DNA of 64,000 nucleotides from Streptomyces sp. NBC_00344 (GCF_036088315.1 NZ_CP107996.1:4485501-4549500), one strand, 5' to 3'; counted from the stretch's first letter, positions 1 to 8,152 are shown. Program-made: numbers and translations. Notes: generated by a model from the letters alone, not told the origin.

Positions 1-767
1 GCGTCGGCGCCGCCCTGGCCGACACCGACATGCAGCTGCTGCTCACCCTGGTGGGCAGCGACCGCGAACGCCAGCGGCTCGCCCACTATCTTGCCGCGCA
101 CCGCGTCGACGGTGTGCTGCTGGTGGCCGTGCACGCCGACGACCCCCTGCCGGACCTGCTGGAGCAGCTTTCCATTCCGGCGGTGATCAGTGGGCGGCGC
201 TCCGACCACGAGACCCTTCCCTCGGTCGACTCGGACAACTACCAGGGGGCGAGGAGCGCCGTCGGGCATCTGGTGGCGCGCGGCCGCCGAACCATCGCCA
301 CGATCACCGGACGGCTGGATGTGTACGGCGCCCAGTGCCGGCTCGACGGCTATCGCAGAGCGGTCGCCGCGGCCGGCGTCGACAGCGACGAAGCGCTGGT
401 GGCACCCGCCGACTTCTCCGAGGAGGGCGGCCGGCGCGCCATGGAGCTGCTGCTGGAGCGCAGACCGGACCTGGACGCGGTCTTCGCCGCTTCCGACGTG
501 ATGGCGGCCGGCGCCCGGCAGGTGCTGCGCGAAAGGGGCCTGCGCGTCCCCGATGACGTGGCTCTGGTGGGCTTCGACGACTCGTCCATCGCCCGGCACA
601 TGGATCCGCCGCTCACCAGCGTGCGCCAGCCCATCGAGGACATGGGCCGCGCCATGGCCCGCCTGCTGCTCTCGGAGATCGCGGCCCGCCGCACACCGGG
701 CTCCGGGGTGGTCGAGCGGACCCAGGTGGTGCTTCCGACCGATCTGGTTCCGCGCCTCAGCTCGTAA
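1..767 (+). CDS. LacI-family transcriptional regulator, 5'-truncated by window edge
   Basis: The reading frame is open from base 3 to the TAA at 765-767, so the N-terminal helix-turn-helix lies outside the window. What remains is the effector-binding domain of a LacI/GalR regulator, with the typical 'PAVISGRR' segment, a 'DNYQGARSAVGHLVARG' segment, and 'PDDVALVGFDDSSIARHMDPPLTS' near the C-terminus (shown in parts). These match the periplasmic-binding-like fold that senses a sugar. The ligand and targets cannot be told from this fragment. An internal ATG at base 30 is not the true start, because homologous sequence continues upstream of it. Confidence 0.85.
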   Translation, partial: VGAALADTDMQLLLTLVGSDRERQRLAHYLAAHRVDGVLLVAVHADDPLPDLLEQLSIPAVISGRRSDHETLPSVDSDNYQGARSAVGHLVARGRRTIATITGRLDVYGAQCRLDGYRRAVAAAGVDSDEALVAPADFSEEGGRRAMELLLERRPDLDAVFAASDVMAAGARQVLRERGLRVPDDVALVGFDDSSIARHMDPPLTSVRQPIEDMGRAMARLLLSEIAARRTPGSGVVERTQVVLPTDLVPRLSS

Positions 768-787
768 CACCGAGGCGCGGAAGGGGA

Positions 788-1636
788 TCAGACGTTGGGC
801 ACCTTCAGCCGCTCCCAGGAGGCGGGCCCGGGGATGCCGTCGGCGTCGTCGTCCGAGTAGCCGAGCTTGCGCTGCCAGGCGGCGTACGACTTCCGGTCCG
901 CCTCGGTCCAGTCCGGCCCCGGGCCGGACGTGTAGCGGTCGCAGCCCTCGGCGACCAGCCGCCTGCCCATCGCGGTGACCACCGCGCTGTGACGGCCCGG
1001 CCTGAAGTAGGAGGCGCCGGGATAGGGCTCGTACTGCGAGGGGATGGCGGGCCTGAACTCGGGCCAGCTGCCCGGGTCCTGATGGTCGTTCTCGGGCACC
1101 TGCGAGTGTCCGTACCAGCCTGCCTCCCGCTCCCACGTCCGCTCGTCGCGGTGCGAACGGAAGTCGGTGGGCCTGCCCATCGGCCAGGTGTCGGGCACTC
1201 CCCAGCTCCGGACCCAGCTGTTCAGTGAGCCCCAGCCCTTGCACGGGGTGTCCGTGAGTTCCGCGTGGACGATGCCGTCCACCCGGCAGTACGGGAAGAA
1301 CAGCGCCTCGATCTGGATCACCACACGGCCCGCCCGGTTGGTGCGGGTGCCGCCCGGCTGGTCCACCAGACTCTTCGATCGCGAGGTCGCCGGCACGAAC
1401 TGGGTGAAACGGCCGGTGAACGGGTCCCAGAGAAGATGGGGCGCCACGCCCCTGCCGGTGGTGTTACGGCCGAAGTAGTCGACGAGGTCGCTGTACGGCA
1501 CCAGGTCGGCCGGCTTCGAAGCGGTGGCGTTCTTGTCCCAGGTGATGTGGGCCACGGCCTTGGCGGGGCCGCCTTCGGTTGCGGCGTGATCGCCGATGTC
1601 GAGGTGCTGGGCACCGGGCATCCACAGGTCGGACAT
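788..1636 (-). CDS. Amidase-like cell-wall protein with C-terminal peptidoglycan-binding-like segment
   Basis: The 282-residue product resembles phage-type N-acetylmuramoyl-L-alanine amidases (Amidase_2 fold): a histidine-containing N-terminal strand, and near residue 180 a 'GHSQVPENDHQDPG' segment that looks like the conserved zinc-ligand loop with H and D. The last ~40 residues (tryptophan-lysine-leucine rich, 'WQRKLGY...DGIPG') look like a PG_binding_1 repeat. No signal peptide or membrane helix is seen, unusual for a wall hydrolase, so export would need a holin, lysis or a non-classical route. GGAG lies before the ATG. It stands alone next to tRNA-His. An Amidase_2-like fold is inferred from motifs only; catalytic activity is unproven. 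Confidence 0.6.
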   Translation of the reverse strand: MSDLWMPGAQHLDIGDHAATEGGPAKAVAHITWDKNATASKPADLVPYSDLVDYFGRNTTGRGVAPHLLWDPFTGRFTQFVPATSRSKSLVDQPGGTRTNRAGRVVIQIEALFFPYCRVDGIVHAELTDTPCKGWGSLNSWVRSWGVPDTWPMGRPTDFRSHRDERTWEREAGWYGHSQVPENDHQDPGSWPEFRPAIPSQYEPYPGASYFRPGRHSAVVTAMGRRLVAEGCDRYTSGPGPDWTEADRKSYAAWQRKLGYSDDDADGIPGPASWERLKVPNV

Positions 1637-1858
1637 GGTGACTCCAGGACAGGGAGTAAGCCCCGGGCCCGGTCGCCGCAGGGCATGGGCCTGCTACCGG
1701 GGACAACGGAACCGGCGGCCGGGACGACACGGTCGCCGGACGGCGGAGGGCGCCCGATGCACGGCATCCGGCCACGGCGGCGACCGGCGTACAGGCGCGG
1801 CGGACGACTCGGGCGGGGCAGGCGACTCGGGTGGGGCCGGGCGACTCCGGGTACGACG

Positions 1859-1890
1859 AAGGCCCGGTCTGTTCTCACAGACCGGGCCTT
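1859..1890 (-). terminator. Rho-independent terminator of tRNA-His
   Basis: Perfect inverted repeat with 13-bp arms (AAGGCCCGGTCTG / CAGACCGGGCCTT) and a 6-base loop. It lies 11 bases beyond the 3' end of tRNA-His in its direction of transcription, and also downstream of nothing on the plus strand, so it is assigned to the tRNA. Confidence 0.8.
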
Positions 1891-1901
1891 CGCCCTTCAA
1901 G

Positions 1902-1975
1902 GGTGAGTAACGGGACTCGAACCCGCGACATCCTGGACCACAACCAGGTGCTCTACCATCTGAGCTATACCCACC
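1902..1975 (-). tRNA. tRNA-His (anticodon GTG)
   Basis: The minus strand folds into a full cloverleaf: acceptor stem GTGGGTA/TACTCAC, D-loop with AGCTCAGATGGTAGAGC, anticodon stem CCTGG/CCAGG around loop TTGTGGT with anticodon GTG, and T-arm CGGGTTCGAGTCCCG. The extra G at position -1 (base 1975) pairs with C73 (base 1902), the identity mark of histidine tRNA, and both are encoded. The 3' CCA is not encoded, so it must be added by nucleotidyltransferase, as is common in Streptomyces. A possible -10 box (TACACT) lies about 40 bases upstream of the gene. A GAAA-loop hairpin (1981-1998) directly precedes the 5' end and may be part of the leader removed by RNase P. Confidence 0.95.
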
Positions 1976-2046
1976 GCGACCCGGTCGTTTCCGACCGGCC
2001 GAGAAAAAGTGTACAGGGTCCGGGAGGGTGCTCGCTCCCGGCTTTT

Positions 2047-2070
2047 CCGGGAGCCCCGCGAGGCTCCCGG
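2047..2070 (-). terminator. Hairpin terminator of orn
   Basis: Inverted repeat with 9-bp arms (CCGGGAGCC / GGCTCCCGG) and a 6-base loop, 18 bases beyond the orn stop, followed on the minus strand by AAAA rather than a U-run. It looks like an actinobacterial terminator without a U-tract. Confidence 0.6.
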
Positions 2071-2087
2071 CGTTCTCTCCTCAGCTG

Positions 2088-2690
2088 CTATTCGGCGGGC
2101 AGCACGTACTTCGCCGCGATCTTCTTCGCGGTGTCCGAGTCCGGCCCCGGCTGCGGTACGAAGACCGCTTCCCGGTAGTAGCGCAGTTCCGCGATCGACT
2201 CACGGATGTCCGCGAGCGCCCGGTGGTTGCCGTTCTTCTCCGGGCTGTTGAAGTACGCCCTCGGGTACCACCGGCGGGCCAGCTCCTTGACCGACGAGAC
2301 ATCGACGATCCGGTAGTGGAGATAGCTCTCCAGATCGGGCATGTCGCGCAGCAGGAAGCCCCGGTCGGTGCCGACCGAATTCCCGCACAGCGGTGCCTTT
2401 CCCGGCTCCTTCACGTGCTCACGCACGTAGGCCAGCACCTTCTCCTCGGCGTCGGCCAGCGTGGTTCCCGCGTCCAGCTCGTCGAGGAGGCCGGATGAGG
2501 TGTGCATCTTCCGCACCACGTCGGGCATGGTTTCCAGTGCCGCGGCGGGCGGGCGGATCACGATGTCCACCCCTTCGCCGAGCACGTTCAGCTCCGAGTC
2601 GGTGACCAGTGCGGCCACCTCAATGAGTGCGTCGTCCGTCAACGAGAGCCCGGTCATCTCGCAGTCGATCCACACCATGCGATCGTTCAT
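2088..2690 (-). CDS. orn: Oligoribonuclease
   Basis: This 200-residue DEDDh exonuclease degrades 2-5 nt RNA oligomers to mononucleotides and, in many bacteria, hydrolyses pGpG at the end of c-di-GMP breakdown. Visible motifs are 'WIDCEMTGL' (Exo I, D and E) at residues 7-15, '[11 protein letters not shown]' (Exo II) near residue 103, and '[12 protein letters not shown]' (Exo III, H and D) near residue 158. The length equals the family norm of about 180-200. The gene follows adpA on the same strand after 64 bases and an intervening terminator. In S. griseus and S. coelicolor the same order is known and ornA mutants are defective in growth and aerial mycelium. Confidence 0.95.
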   Translation of the reverse strand: MNDRMVWIDCEMTGLSLTDDALIEVAALVTDSELNVLGEGVDIVIRPPAAALETMPDVVRKMHTSSGLLDELDAGTTLADAEEKVLAYVREHVKEPGKAPLCGNSVGTDRGFLLRDMPDLESYLHYRIVDVSSVKELARRWYPRAYFNSPEKNGNHRALADIRESIAELRYYREAVFVPQPGPDSDTAKKIAAKYVLPAE

Positions 2691-2715
2691 ACGCTCTACC
2701 TTAAGGGCTGGCTGC

Positions 2716-2744
2716 CCGGTCGGGCCGGGCCGAGGCCCGACCGG
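2716..2744 (-). terminator. Terminator between adpA and orn
   Basis: Perfect inverted repeat with 11-bp arms (CCGGTCGGGCC / GGCCCGACCGG) and a 7-base loop, 11 bases beyond the adpA stop and about 26 bases before the orn start. It suggests that orn is mainly transcribed from its own promoter or by read-through. Confidence 0.65.
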
Positions 2745-2754
2745 ACGCCATCCG

Positions 2755-3963
2755 CTAGGGCGCGCTCCGCTGGCCCGGCACCGTCGGGCGCCCGGCAGCG
2801 AAGGAATCCGAGTTCGGTTTGCCCGGATCCAGCGGTACGGACGCGGTCGCGGCCGGCCCCGGCAACGCGCCCGCAGCCGCCGTGCGGCGGGCCTGCGGAA
2901 CGGTCTCCGGGACCGGGGCGGCCATCACCACCCCTTCGCCCTGCGGCCGCCGCGCCCGGTACGCAGCCCGGTAGGCGGCCGGGGACGAGCCCAGCTGGCG
3001 CCTGAAGTGGCCGCGCAGCGCCACCGGTGAGCGGAAGCCGCAGCGGCCCGCCACCTCGTCGACCGAATAGTCGGAGGTTTCGAGCAGACGCTGAGCCTGG
3101 AGCACCCGCTGGGTGATCAGCCACTGCAGCGGGGCGCTGCCGGTCAGCGAGCGGAAGCGGCGGTCGAAGGTGCGACGGCTCATGTACGCACGGGCGGCCA
3201 GGGTCTCCACGTCGAACTGCTCATGAAGGTGCTCCAGCGCCCAGGCGACGACCTCCGCGAGGGGGTCGGAGCCGATCTCCTCAGGTAAAGACCTGTCGAG
3301 ATAGCGCTCCTGCCCGCCGCTTCTGCGCGGCGGCACGACCAGCCGTCTGGCCAGCGCTCCCGCGGCTTCGGCGCCGTGGTCCGTACGGACGATGTGCAGG
3401 CAGAGATCGATGCCTGCCGCGGTGCCCGCCGAGGTCAGGACGTCGCCGTCGTCGACGAAGAGCTCACGTGGGTCCACATGCACGGACGGGTAGCGCTTGG
3501 CCAGCGTCGGCGCGTACATCCAGTGCGTGGTGGCGGGCCGTCCGTCCAGCAGCCCGGCCGCGGCAAGGACGAACGCTCCGGTGCACAGCCCGACGATGCG
3601 TGCGCCCTCCTCGTGGGCGCGGCGCAGAGCGTCCAGCGCTTCGGGTGGTGGTGGCGAAGTGATCGAGCGCCAGGCGGGCACCACCACCGTCCCTGCCCTG
3701 CTGATCGCCTCCAGGCCGTAGGGCGCGGTGAGTTCGAGCCCGCCGGTGGTCCGCAGCGGTCCGTCCTCACCCGCGCTCACCAGCAGCCGGTAACGGGGAA
3801 CTCCGGCGTCCTGCCGGTCGATACCGAAAACGGAGAGCGGAATCGAACTCTCGAATATAGGGCCGCCGCTGAAGAGCAGCACGGAGACGATCTCCTTGCG
3901 GCGGCGCCCGGAGAGCTTCCTCGCTGCCTCCGGTGCGGCGGTGGAGTCCTGGCCCTGGCTCAT
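2755..3963 (-). CDS. adpA: AdpA-type master developmental regulator (GATase1-like + AraC HTH)
   Basis: The 402-residue protein has an N-terminal DJ-1/PfpI-like dimerisation domain (about residues 25-190, with '[18 protein letters not shown]') and a C-terminal AraC/XylS DNA-binding domain (about residues 235-335: '[18 protein letters not shown]', '[19 protein letters not shown]'). This architecture, and its place beside orn, identify AdpA/BldH, which activates hundreds of morphological and antibiotic genes. Codon 226, in the linker between the domains, is TTA (bases 3286-3288), the bldA-dependent leucine codon found in the same place in other AdpA proteins. The ATG at 3963 is preceded by AGGGGGG. 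A 400-base untranslated region lies upstream, in keeping with long adpA leaders. Confidence 0.96.
   Translation of the reverse strand: MSQGQDSTAAPEAARKLSGRRRKEIVSVLLFSGGPIFESSIPLSVFGIDRQDAGVPRYRLLVSAGEDGPLRTTGGLELTAPYGLEAISRAGTVVVPAWRSITSPPPPEALDALRRAHEEGARIVGLCTGAFVLAAAGLLDGRPATTHWMYAPTLAKRYPSVHVDPRELFVDDGDVLTSAGTAAGIDLCLHIVRTDHGAEAAGALARRLVVPPRRSGGQERYLDRSLPEEIGSDPLAEVVAWALEHLHEQFDVETLAARAYMSRRTFDRRFRSLTGSAPLQWLITQRVLQAQRLLETSDYSVDEVAGRCGFRSPVALRGHFRRQLGSSPAAYRAAYRARRPQGEGVVMAAPVPETVPQARRTAAAGALPGPAATASVPLDPGKPNSDSFAAGRPTVPGQRSAP
3286..3288 (-). promoter_or_regulatory. TTA leucine codon in adpA (bldA checkpoint)
   Basis: Read on the minus strand the codon is TTA, residue 226, between the two AdpA domains. 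TTA is the rarest codon in Streptomyces and is decoded only by the bldA tRNA, so translation of adpA should depend on bldA. Confidence 0.95.
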
Positions 3964-4365
3964 GGTGCTAAGCCCCCCTCGGTGCTCGCGGCTCCCTGTT
4001 CTTGTCGGGACTGTCGCTCCTGCACACTGCCTCTAATCGTCACGGCCCCTCGGTCCAGCACGAGATCCCCCGCCGTTTTACTCATGATCGAATCTACTGT
4101 GTCGTGTGGTGCCGGCGTGACAAGTTCGACGGACGGCACTATGTCGACAAGGCAACTTGGCGCGAAGCATTCGATCACGAAGCGTTTCACTCCGGGCGCT
4201 CTCAGGGAAGTGGGCGTTCCGTGCATGGCCCGTCCCCGTAGGGTGCGAGCGCCCGCTGTGGTCCTTTCATCGCAGGTGGCACGGGGGTTGGCGTACCGTT
4301 CCGCCAAGGTTGGGGCCCTACCGAGAAGTTGGCTGAAAAGTAACGGGAGCACCTGTGCGAATCAG
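3964..4365 (-). promoter_or_regulatory. adpA upstream region with candidate AdpA half-sites
   Basis: This 402-base gene-free stretch should hold the adpA promoter and leader. Two candidate AdpA sites are visible. At 4158-4167, TGGCGCGAAG matches the AdpA consensus TGGCSNGWWY at 9 of 10 positions. At 4288-4307, TTGGCG and CGCCAA face each other across 8 bases, which gives two inverted TGGCG cores although the outer positions fit poorly. AdpA is known to bind its own promoter in S. griseus and S. coelicolor. No gamma-butyrolactone-receptor box was recognised. Confidence 0.4.
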
Positions 4366-4779
4366 TCAGTTCACCGGCGCACTTTCGTCGGGCCGACGGG
4401 CGCCCCTGTGCGCCCCCCGGCCATTCCATCCGTGCTGCGTACGCCGGTGTGAGCCGGGCCGGCCGGCCGACCTGGCGGCGCCGCGCTCCGACTGACGCAG
4501 CAGCAGCCGGCAGGCCGCGGTCACCGCGACGAGTCCCGAACCGGTCAGGACCGAGTCCCCGATGCCCGACCCGTGGACGAGCAGCACCAGGGGGACCAGG
4601 ACGCAGCAGAAGGCCGCCCAGCGCACCACGTCGTTCGCCGAGCCCGACGAGGGTCCGGGGGGCGGACCGGGGCGTGCGGAAGGCGGCACGGAAGGCGGCA
4701 CGGACGGCGGTGCGACCGGGCGGCGTGACTCCGTGCGGCCGGCGCGTGCGGGGTCGGGACGGGTCGGCGATGCGGGCAC
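4366..4779 (-). CDS. Small predicted membrane protein, unknown function
   Basis: The 137-residue product starts at GTG 4779 with GGGAG seven bases upstream. A proline-rich N-terminus (residues 1-45) is followed by two close hydrophobic helices, about residues 50-67 ('VVRWAAFCCVLVPLVLLV') and 74-90 ('SVLTGSGLVAVTAACRL'), then a basic Arg-rich tail. It resembles a single-gene conserved membrane protein found upstream of adpA in Streptomyces. No catalytic motif is seen. It reads toward adpA but 402 bases away, so it is probably a separate transcript. Confidence 0.6.
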   Translation of the reverse strand: MPASPTRPDPARAGRTESRRPVAPPSVPPSVPPSARPGPPPGPSSGSANDVVRWAAFCCVLVPLVLLVHGSGIGDSVLTGSGLVAVTAACRLLLRQSERGAARSAGRPGSHRRTQHGWNGRGAHRGARRPDESAPVN

Positions 4780-4958
4780 GCGCTGCTCCCTGGGAGACGT
4801 CGGGGTGACTCCCTGCCAACGGCCGGTTGCCGTCTCCGGTCACTGGAGCGGGAAGCTGTAGATGCCAACTGGCATTGCCATTCCCCGGCCTGCTCGGGCA
4901 TGCTCCCTGGAACGCCGGAGTACATCGGCGGGCACTGGGCATGAAAGGAGTGTCGCCG

Positions 4959-4971
4959 TACCCTGGGGGTA
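4959..4971 (+). promoter_or_regulatory. CsoR-like copper operator candidate
   Basis: TACCC-TGG-GGGTA is a perfect 5-bp inverted repeat around three bases. It strongly resembles CsoR/RcnR-type operators of the form TACCCNNNGGGTA. It lies 79 bases upstream of the stress-protein ATG at 5050. No csoR gene is in the window. Confidence 0.4.
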
Positions 4972-5049
4972 TGGGCTTGGGAAGATGATTCCCGGACACA
5001 GCTCCATCGCCAGGTGCCGTTCCCTCCCAAGAGGATCTTCTTCGCCGAG

Positions 5050-5577
5050 ATGCCGATGGCCGGTTACGAACACTCCGAACCCGCGGACCGCAAGCAGATC
5101 GCCGACACCTCGGCCGACCTCCATGCGGCGGAAGAACCACGTCAGTCCTGTGATCCCGCTTTCAGACACGGGGTCGTCGTCGGCTTCGACGGCTCGACCT
5201 CCAGCGAGCGGGCCCTTGCGTATGCCATCGGGATGGCCGTGCGGCTGGGTTCAGGACTGATCATCGTCCATGTCGCCAACCGCCTCCCGACCACCGTGTG
5301 GGCGGGCTGTGAGCCCCCGGTCTTCGTGGATGTGCCGGACCACCGCACGGAAGTGCTCGGTCTGGAGCTCGCCTGTGCGGACTATCTGACCGAGGTGCCC
5401 TGGATCCTCGTGGAGCGGGGCGGCGACATCTGCCATGAGCTGGAGGAAGTCGGCCGTGAGTACTCGGCCGACGGGATCGTCGTGGGGTCGACCCACGGGA
5501 TCGTCGGCCGGATCTTCGGATCCGTGGCCGGGCGGCTCGCGCGGCGCGCCCAGCGGCCCGTGATCGTCATCCCGTAG
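5050..5577 (+). CDS. Universal stress protein (UspA family)
   Basis: The product of about 175 residues has a single Usp domain after a variable acidic N-terminus. The opening strand is 'VVVGFDGSTSSERALAYA', and the C-terminal nucleotide-binding loop is 'DGIVVGSTHGIVGRIFGSVA', which fits the G-2X-G-9X-G-S pattern of ATP-binding Usp proteins. Single-domain actinobacterial Usps usually have about 140-175 residues. The start is uncertain: ATG 5050 and ATG 5056 are near an AAGAGGA 15 bases upstream, while a GTG at 5014 would add 12 residues but has no ribosome site. The CsoR-like palindrome upstream hints at metal-responsive expression. Confidence 0.85.
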   Translation: MPMAGYEHSEPADRKQIADTSADLHAAEEPRQSCDPAFRHGVVVGFDGSTSSERALAYAIGMAVRLGSGLIIVHVANRLPTTVWAGCEPPVFVDVPDHRTEVLGLELACADYLTEVPWILVERGGDICHELEEVGREYSADGIVVGSTHGIVGRIFGSVAGRLARRAQRPVIVIP

Positions 5578-6026
5578 CACCCCGCTGACCCCCGCCGCGG
5601 AGCGCGGTGGCTTCGCGCCGCGCAGGACGCCGTGGAGCCGCCGGAAGGCCGAAGGGCGCGGGCCGGATCCGAGGAGCGCAGCCGTTCCGGCGGCGGCCGG
5701 CGTGACCGGGTCCCTGCTGCACAGCCGGTAAAACTACCGACGCGTAGGGGTGGATTGTGCCTTTGTGAAGGGTACATACGTGTCGCCGGGGCAACAGTCT
5801 CACCGCAGCCGAAGGGCCCGAATCCCTTCCCGGGCGCGCCGCCGGCCGGGGAGTGACGGCCGCCGGCTGAGTGGCTGCAGGCCGGTGCTGGGCGGCACCG
5901 GCATACCGGAAGGCGGCCCCCGCGCGCATGGTGGCGTGTGCGGGGGCCGCCTTCACGCGTGTGCACGCGCGTGCGGTGCCGACGTGTGGTGGCCGCGGAC
6001 GGTGAAGCGGACCTGTCGAAAGTGGT
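5578..6026. other. Gene-free convergent region between Usp gene and glmS
   Basis: The 449 bases between two convergent genes hold no credible coding sequence. The only clear structure is the bidirectional hairpin at 5910-5953. GC-rich short repeats (CACGCG/GTGCACGCG) lie near 5954-5980. Confidence 0.6.
5910..5953. terminator. Bidirectional terminator hairpin
   Basis: Perfect inverted repeat with 14-bp arms (AAGGCGGCCCCCGC / GCGGGGGCCGCCTT) around a 16-base loop. It sits between the convergent stress-protein gene and glmS, with A-rich and T-rich ends that suit termination from both sides. Confidence 0.75.
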
Positions 6027-7844
6027 CTACTCGACGGTGACCGACTTCGCGAGGTTACGCGGCTTGTCGATGTCCCGGCCCAGTGCCAGTGCCGTGTGGT
6101 AGGCGAGGAGCTGCAGCGGAATCCCCATCAGGATCGGGTCCAGCTCGTCCTCGTTCTTGGGCACCACGATCGTGTGGTCGGCCTTCGGCTGCTCCTGGTG
6201 GGCGACCGCGAGGATCCGTCCGTCGCGCGCCTTGATCTCCTCGAGCGCCGCCCGGTTCTTCTCCAGCAGGTCGTCGTCGGGAACGATGGCGACGGTCGGC
6301 ATCGCCGGTTCGATCAGTGCCAGCGGGCCGTGCTTCAACTCCGATGCGGGGTAGGCCTCCGCGTGGATGTACGAGACCTCCTTGAGCTTCAGCGAGGCCT
6401 CACGGGCGACCGGGTAGCCGCGCACCCGGCCGATGAACATCATCGACTTGGCGTCGGCGTACTCCGCGGCCAGTTTCTCGATATCGCTCTCGCTGTCCAG
6501 GATTTCGGAGATCTGGGCAGGCAGCTTCCGCAGCCCCGCGATGATCCGCTTGCCGTCCGCCACCGAGAGGTCGCGGATCCGGCCCAGGTGAAGGGCGAGC
6601 AGCGCGAAGGAAACCACCGTGTTGGTGAAGCACTTGGTGGAGACCACGCAGACCTCGGGTCCTGCGTGGACGTAGACCCCGCCGTCGGTCTCCCTGGCGA
6701 TGGCCGAGCCGACGACGTTCACCACACCGAGTACGCGGGCGCCCTTGCGCTTCAGTTCCTGCACCGCGGCCAGCACGTCGTAGGTCTCACCGGACTGCGA
6801 CACCGCGACATACAGCGTGTCGGGGTCCACCACCGGGTTGCGGTAGCGGAACTCCGAAGCGGGCTCGGCGTCCGCGGGGATCCGGGCCAGCTCCTCGATC
6901 AGCTGAGCACCGATCTGGCCCGCGTGGTACGAGGTCCCGCAGCCCAGGATCTTCACCCGGCGCACGCCCCGCGCGTCACGGGCGTCCAGATTGAGGCCGC
7001 CCAGGTGCACCGTGGAGAACCGGTCGTCGATACGGCCGCGCAGCACCCGGTCGACTGCCTCGGCCTGCTCGGAGATCTCCTTGTGCATGTACGTGTCGTG
7101 GCCGCCCATGTCGTACGACTCGGCCTCCCACTCCACGGTGGTCGGCGTCGACGAGGTGGTCGAACCCTCCGTCGTGTACGTACGGAAGTCGTCCGCCTTG
7201 AGCGTGGCCATCTCGCCGTCGTCGAGTGTGACGACCTGGCGGGTGTGCGAGACCAGGGCCGCCACGTCGGAGGCGACGAACATCTCCTTCTCGCCGATGC
7301 CGAGCACGACCGGGGAGCCGTTGCGGGCGACGACGATGCGGTCGGGGAAGTCGGCGTGCAGCACCGCGATGCCGTAGGTGCCCTCGATCAGCCGGACGGC
7401 CTCGCGGACCCTCTCCTCCAGCTTCTCCGCCTGCGAGCGCGCGATGAGGTGGGTGAGGACCTCGGTGTCGGTGTCGGAGAGGAACTCCACCCCGTCAGCG
7501 GTCAGTCTGGCCCGCAGCTCGGACGCGTTGTCGATGATCCCGTTGTGGACCACGGCGACCTTGCCGGACGCGTCCAGATGAGGGTGGGCGTTGGCGTCGC
7601 TGGGGGCGCCGTGGGTGGCCCAGCGGGTGTGGGCGATACCGGTGGTCCCCGCGAAACGCTTGGGGATGCGGGCCTCGAGCTCGCGGACACGGCCCTTCGC
7701 CTTGACCATCTTCAGAGCGGCGGCCTTGGGGGAGGAGATGACGATCCCCGCGGAGTCGTAACCCCGGTACTCCAGTCGCTGCAGCCCCTCCAGCAGCAGT
7801 GGTGCCACATCACGCTTGCCGATGTATCCGACGATTCCGCACAT
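6027..7844 (-). CDS. glmS: Glutamine--fructose-6-phosphate aminotransferase (isomerising)
   Basis: This 605-residue enzyme converts fructose-6-phosphate and glutamine to glucosamine-6-phosphate, the entry to UDP-GlcNAc and cell-wall synthesis. After Met removal, Cys of 'MCGIVGYIG' is the N-terminal nucleophile of the glutaminase domain (residues 2 to about 220). Two SIS isomerase domains follow ('CGTSYHAGQIGAQLIEEL' near residue 301, 'GRVRGYPVAREASLKLKE' near 475). The C-terminus ends in 'LAKSVTVE', as expected. Full length for the family. It is preceded by a 91-codon gene 26 bases upstream on the same strand, suggesting an operon. S. coelicolor is known to carry two glmS genes; this matches the SCO2789 position. 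Confidence 0.96.
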   Translation of the reverse strand: MCGIVGYIGKRDVAPLLLEGLQRLEYRGYDSAGIVISSPKAAALKMVKAKGRVRELEARIPKRFAGTTGIAHTRWATHGAPSDANAHPHLDASGKVAVVHNGIIDNASELRARLTADGVEFLSDTDTEVLTHLIARSQAEKLEERVREAVRLIEGTYGIAVLHADFPDRIVVARNGSPVVLGIGEKEMFVASDVAALVSHTRQVVTLDDGEMATLKADDFRTYTTEGSTTSSTPTTVEWEAESYDMGGHDTYMHKEISEQAEAVDRVLRGRIDDRFSTVHLGGLNLDARDARGVRRVKILGCGTSYHAGQIGAQLIEELARIPADAEPASEFRYRNPVVDPDTLYVAVSQSGETYDVLAAVQELKRKGARVLGVVNVVGSAIARETDGGVYVHAGPEVCVVSTKCFTNTVVSFALLALHLGRIRDLSVADGKRIIAGLRKLPAQISEILDSESDIEKLAAEYADAKSMMFIGRVRGYPVAREASLKLKEVSYIHAEAYPASELKHGPLALIEPAMPTVAIVPDDDLLEKNRAALEEIKARDGRILAVAHQEQPKADHTIVVPKNEDELDPILMGIPLQLLAYHTALALGRDIDKPRNLAKSVTVE

Positions 7845-7870
7845 ATCGCTTCTTCAGCCCCTCGTCCGTA

Positions 7871-8146
7871 CTAGCCGTAGATCATGCGGCGCAACTGCCG
7901 CAGGGAGAGCTCGGGCGGTGCCACTGCACGATGAGGCAGCTCGTCCGAGATCCGCTGGAAAATGTCCGGGTTCGTCAGTCCGCGGGTCTGCAGTTCGCGA
8001 TGACGCCTGCGGACGAACTCCTCCGTCGTCTCGTCGAAGTACGCCAGTACGTCAAGGACCACCCGGGCGGCCTCGCCGCGCTGGAGCGCGGTGCTGCGCA
8101 CCAGGTGGTCGATGAGGTCGTCGTACGACGGACGGCTTTCGAGCAC
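7871..8146 (-). CDS. Small conserved protein upstream of glmS
   Basis: The 91-residue protein starts at GTG 8146 and ends 26 bases before glmS. It is charged, with helical stretches ('LIDHLVRSTALQRGEAARVVLDVLA' in part, then 'EEFVRRRHRELQTRGLT' and a terminal 'ELSLRQLRRMIYG'). The repeated basic helix and C-terminal 'LRQLRR' suggest a helical regulatory or RNA-binding protein, but no known domain is recognised. The position 5' of glmS appears conserved in Streptomyces from memory. There is almost no Shine-Dalgarno sequence, and a promoter placed so that transcription begins at the GTG suggests a leaderless mRNA. Confidence 0.75.
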   Translation of the reverse strand: MLESRPSYDDLIDHLVRSTALQRGEAARVVLDVLAYFDETTEEFVRRRHRELQTRGLTNPDIFQRISDELPHRAVAPPELSLRQLRRMIYG

Positions 8147-8152
8147 CTGTTG

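Noticed and set aside
1637..1901. Attachment site duplicating the tRNA-His 3' end
   Set aside because: I looked for a copy of the tRNA 3' sequence in the adjacent DNA and saw only the terminator; no integrase is present.
3960..4352. 130-codon minus-strand frame upstream of adpA
   Set aside because: It runs into the adpA start, has poor codon bias and no domain; the region fits a long leader instead.
6019..6034. dre-like TGGTCTACTCG at the end of glmS
   Set aside because: It lies across a stop codon, has only the left half of the site and is not at a promoter.
7845..7870. glmS ribozyme or riboswitch
   Set aside because: Only 26 bases lie between the small gene and glmS, too short for the ribozyme, which is otherwise known from Gram-positives with low GC.
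6096..7874. Plus-strand frame opposite glmS
   Set aside because: Antisense shadow; glmS is unmistakable on the other strand.
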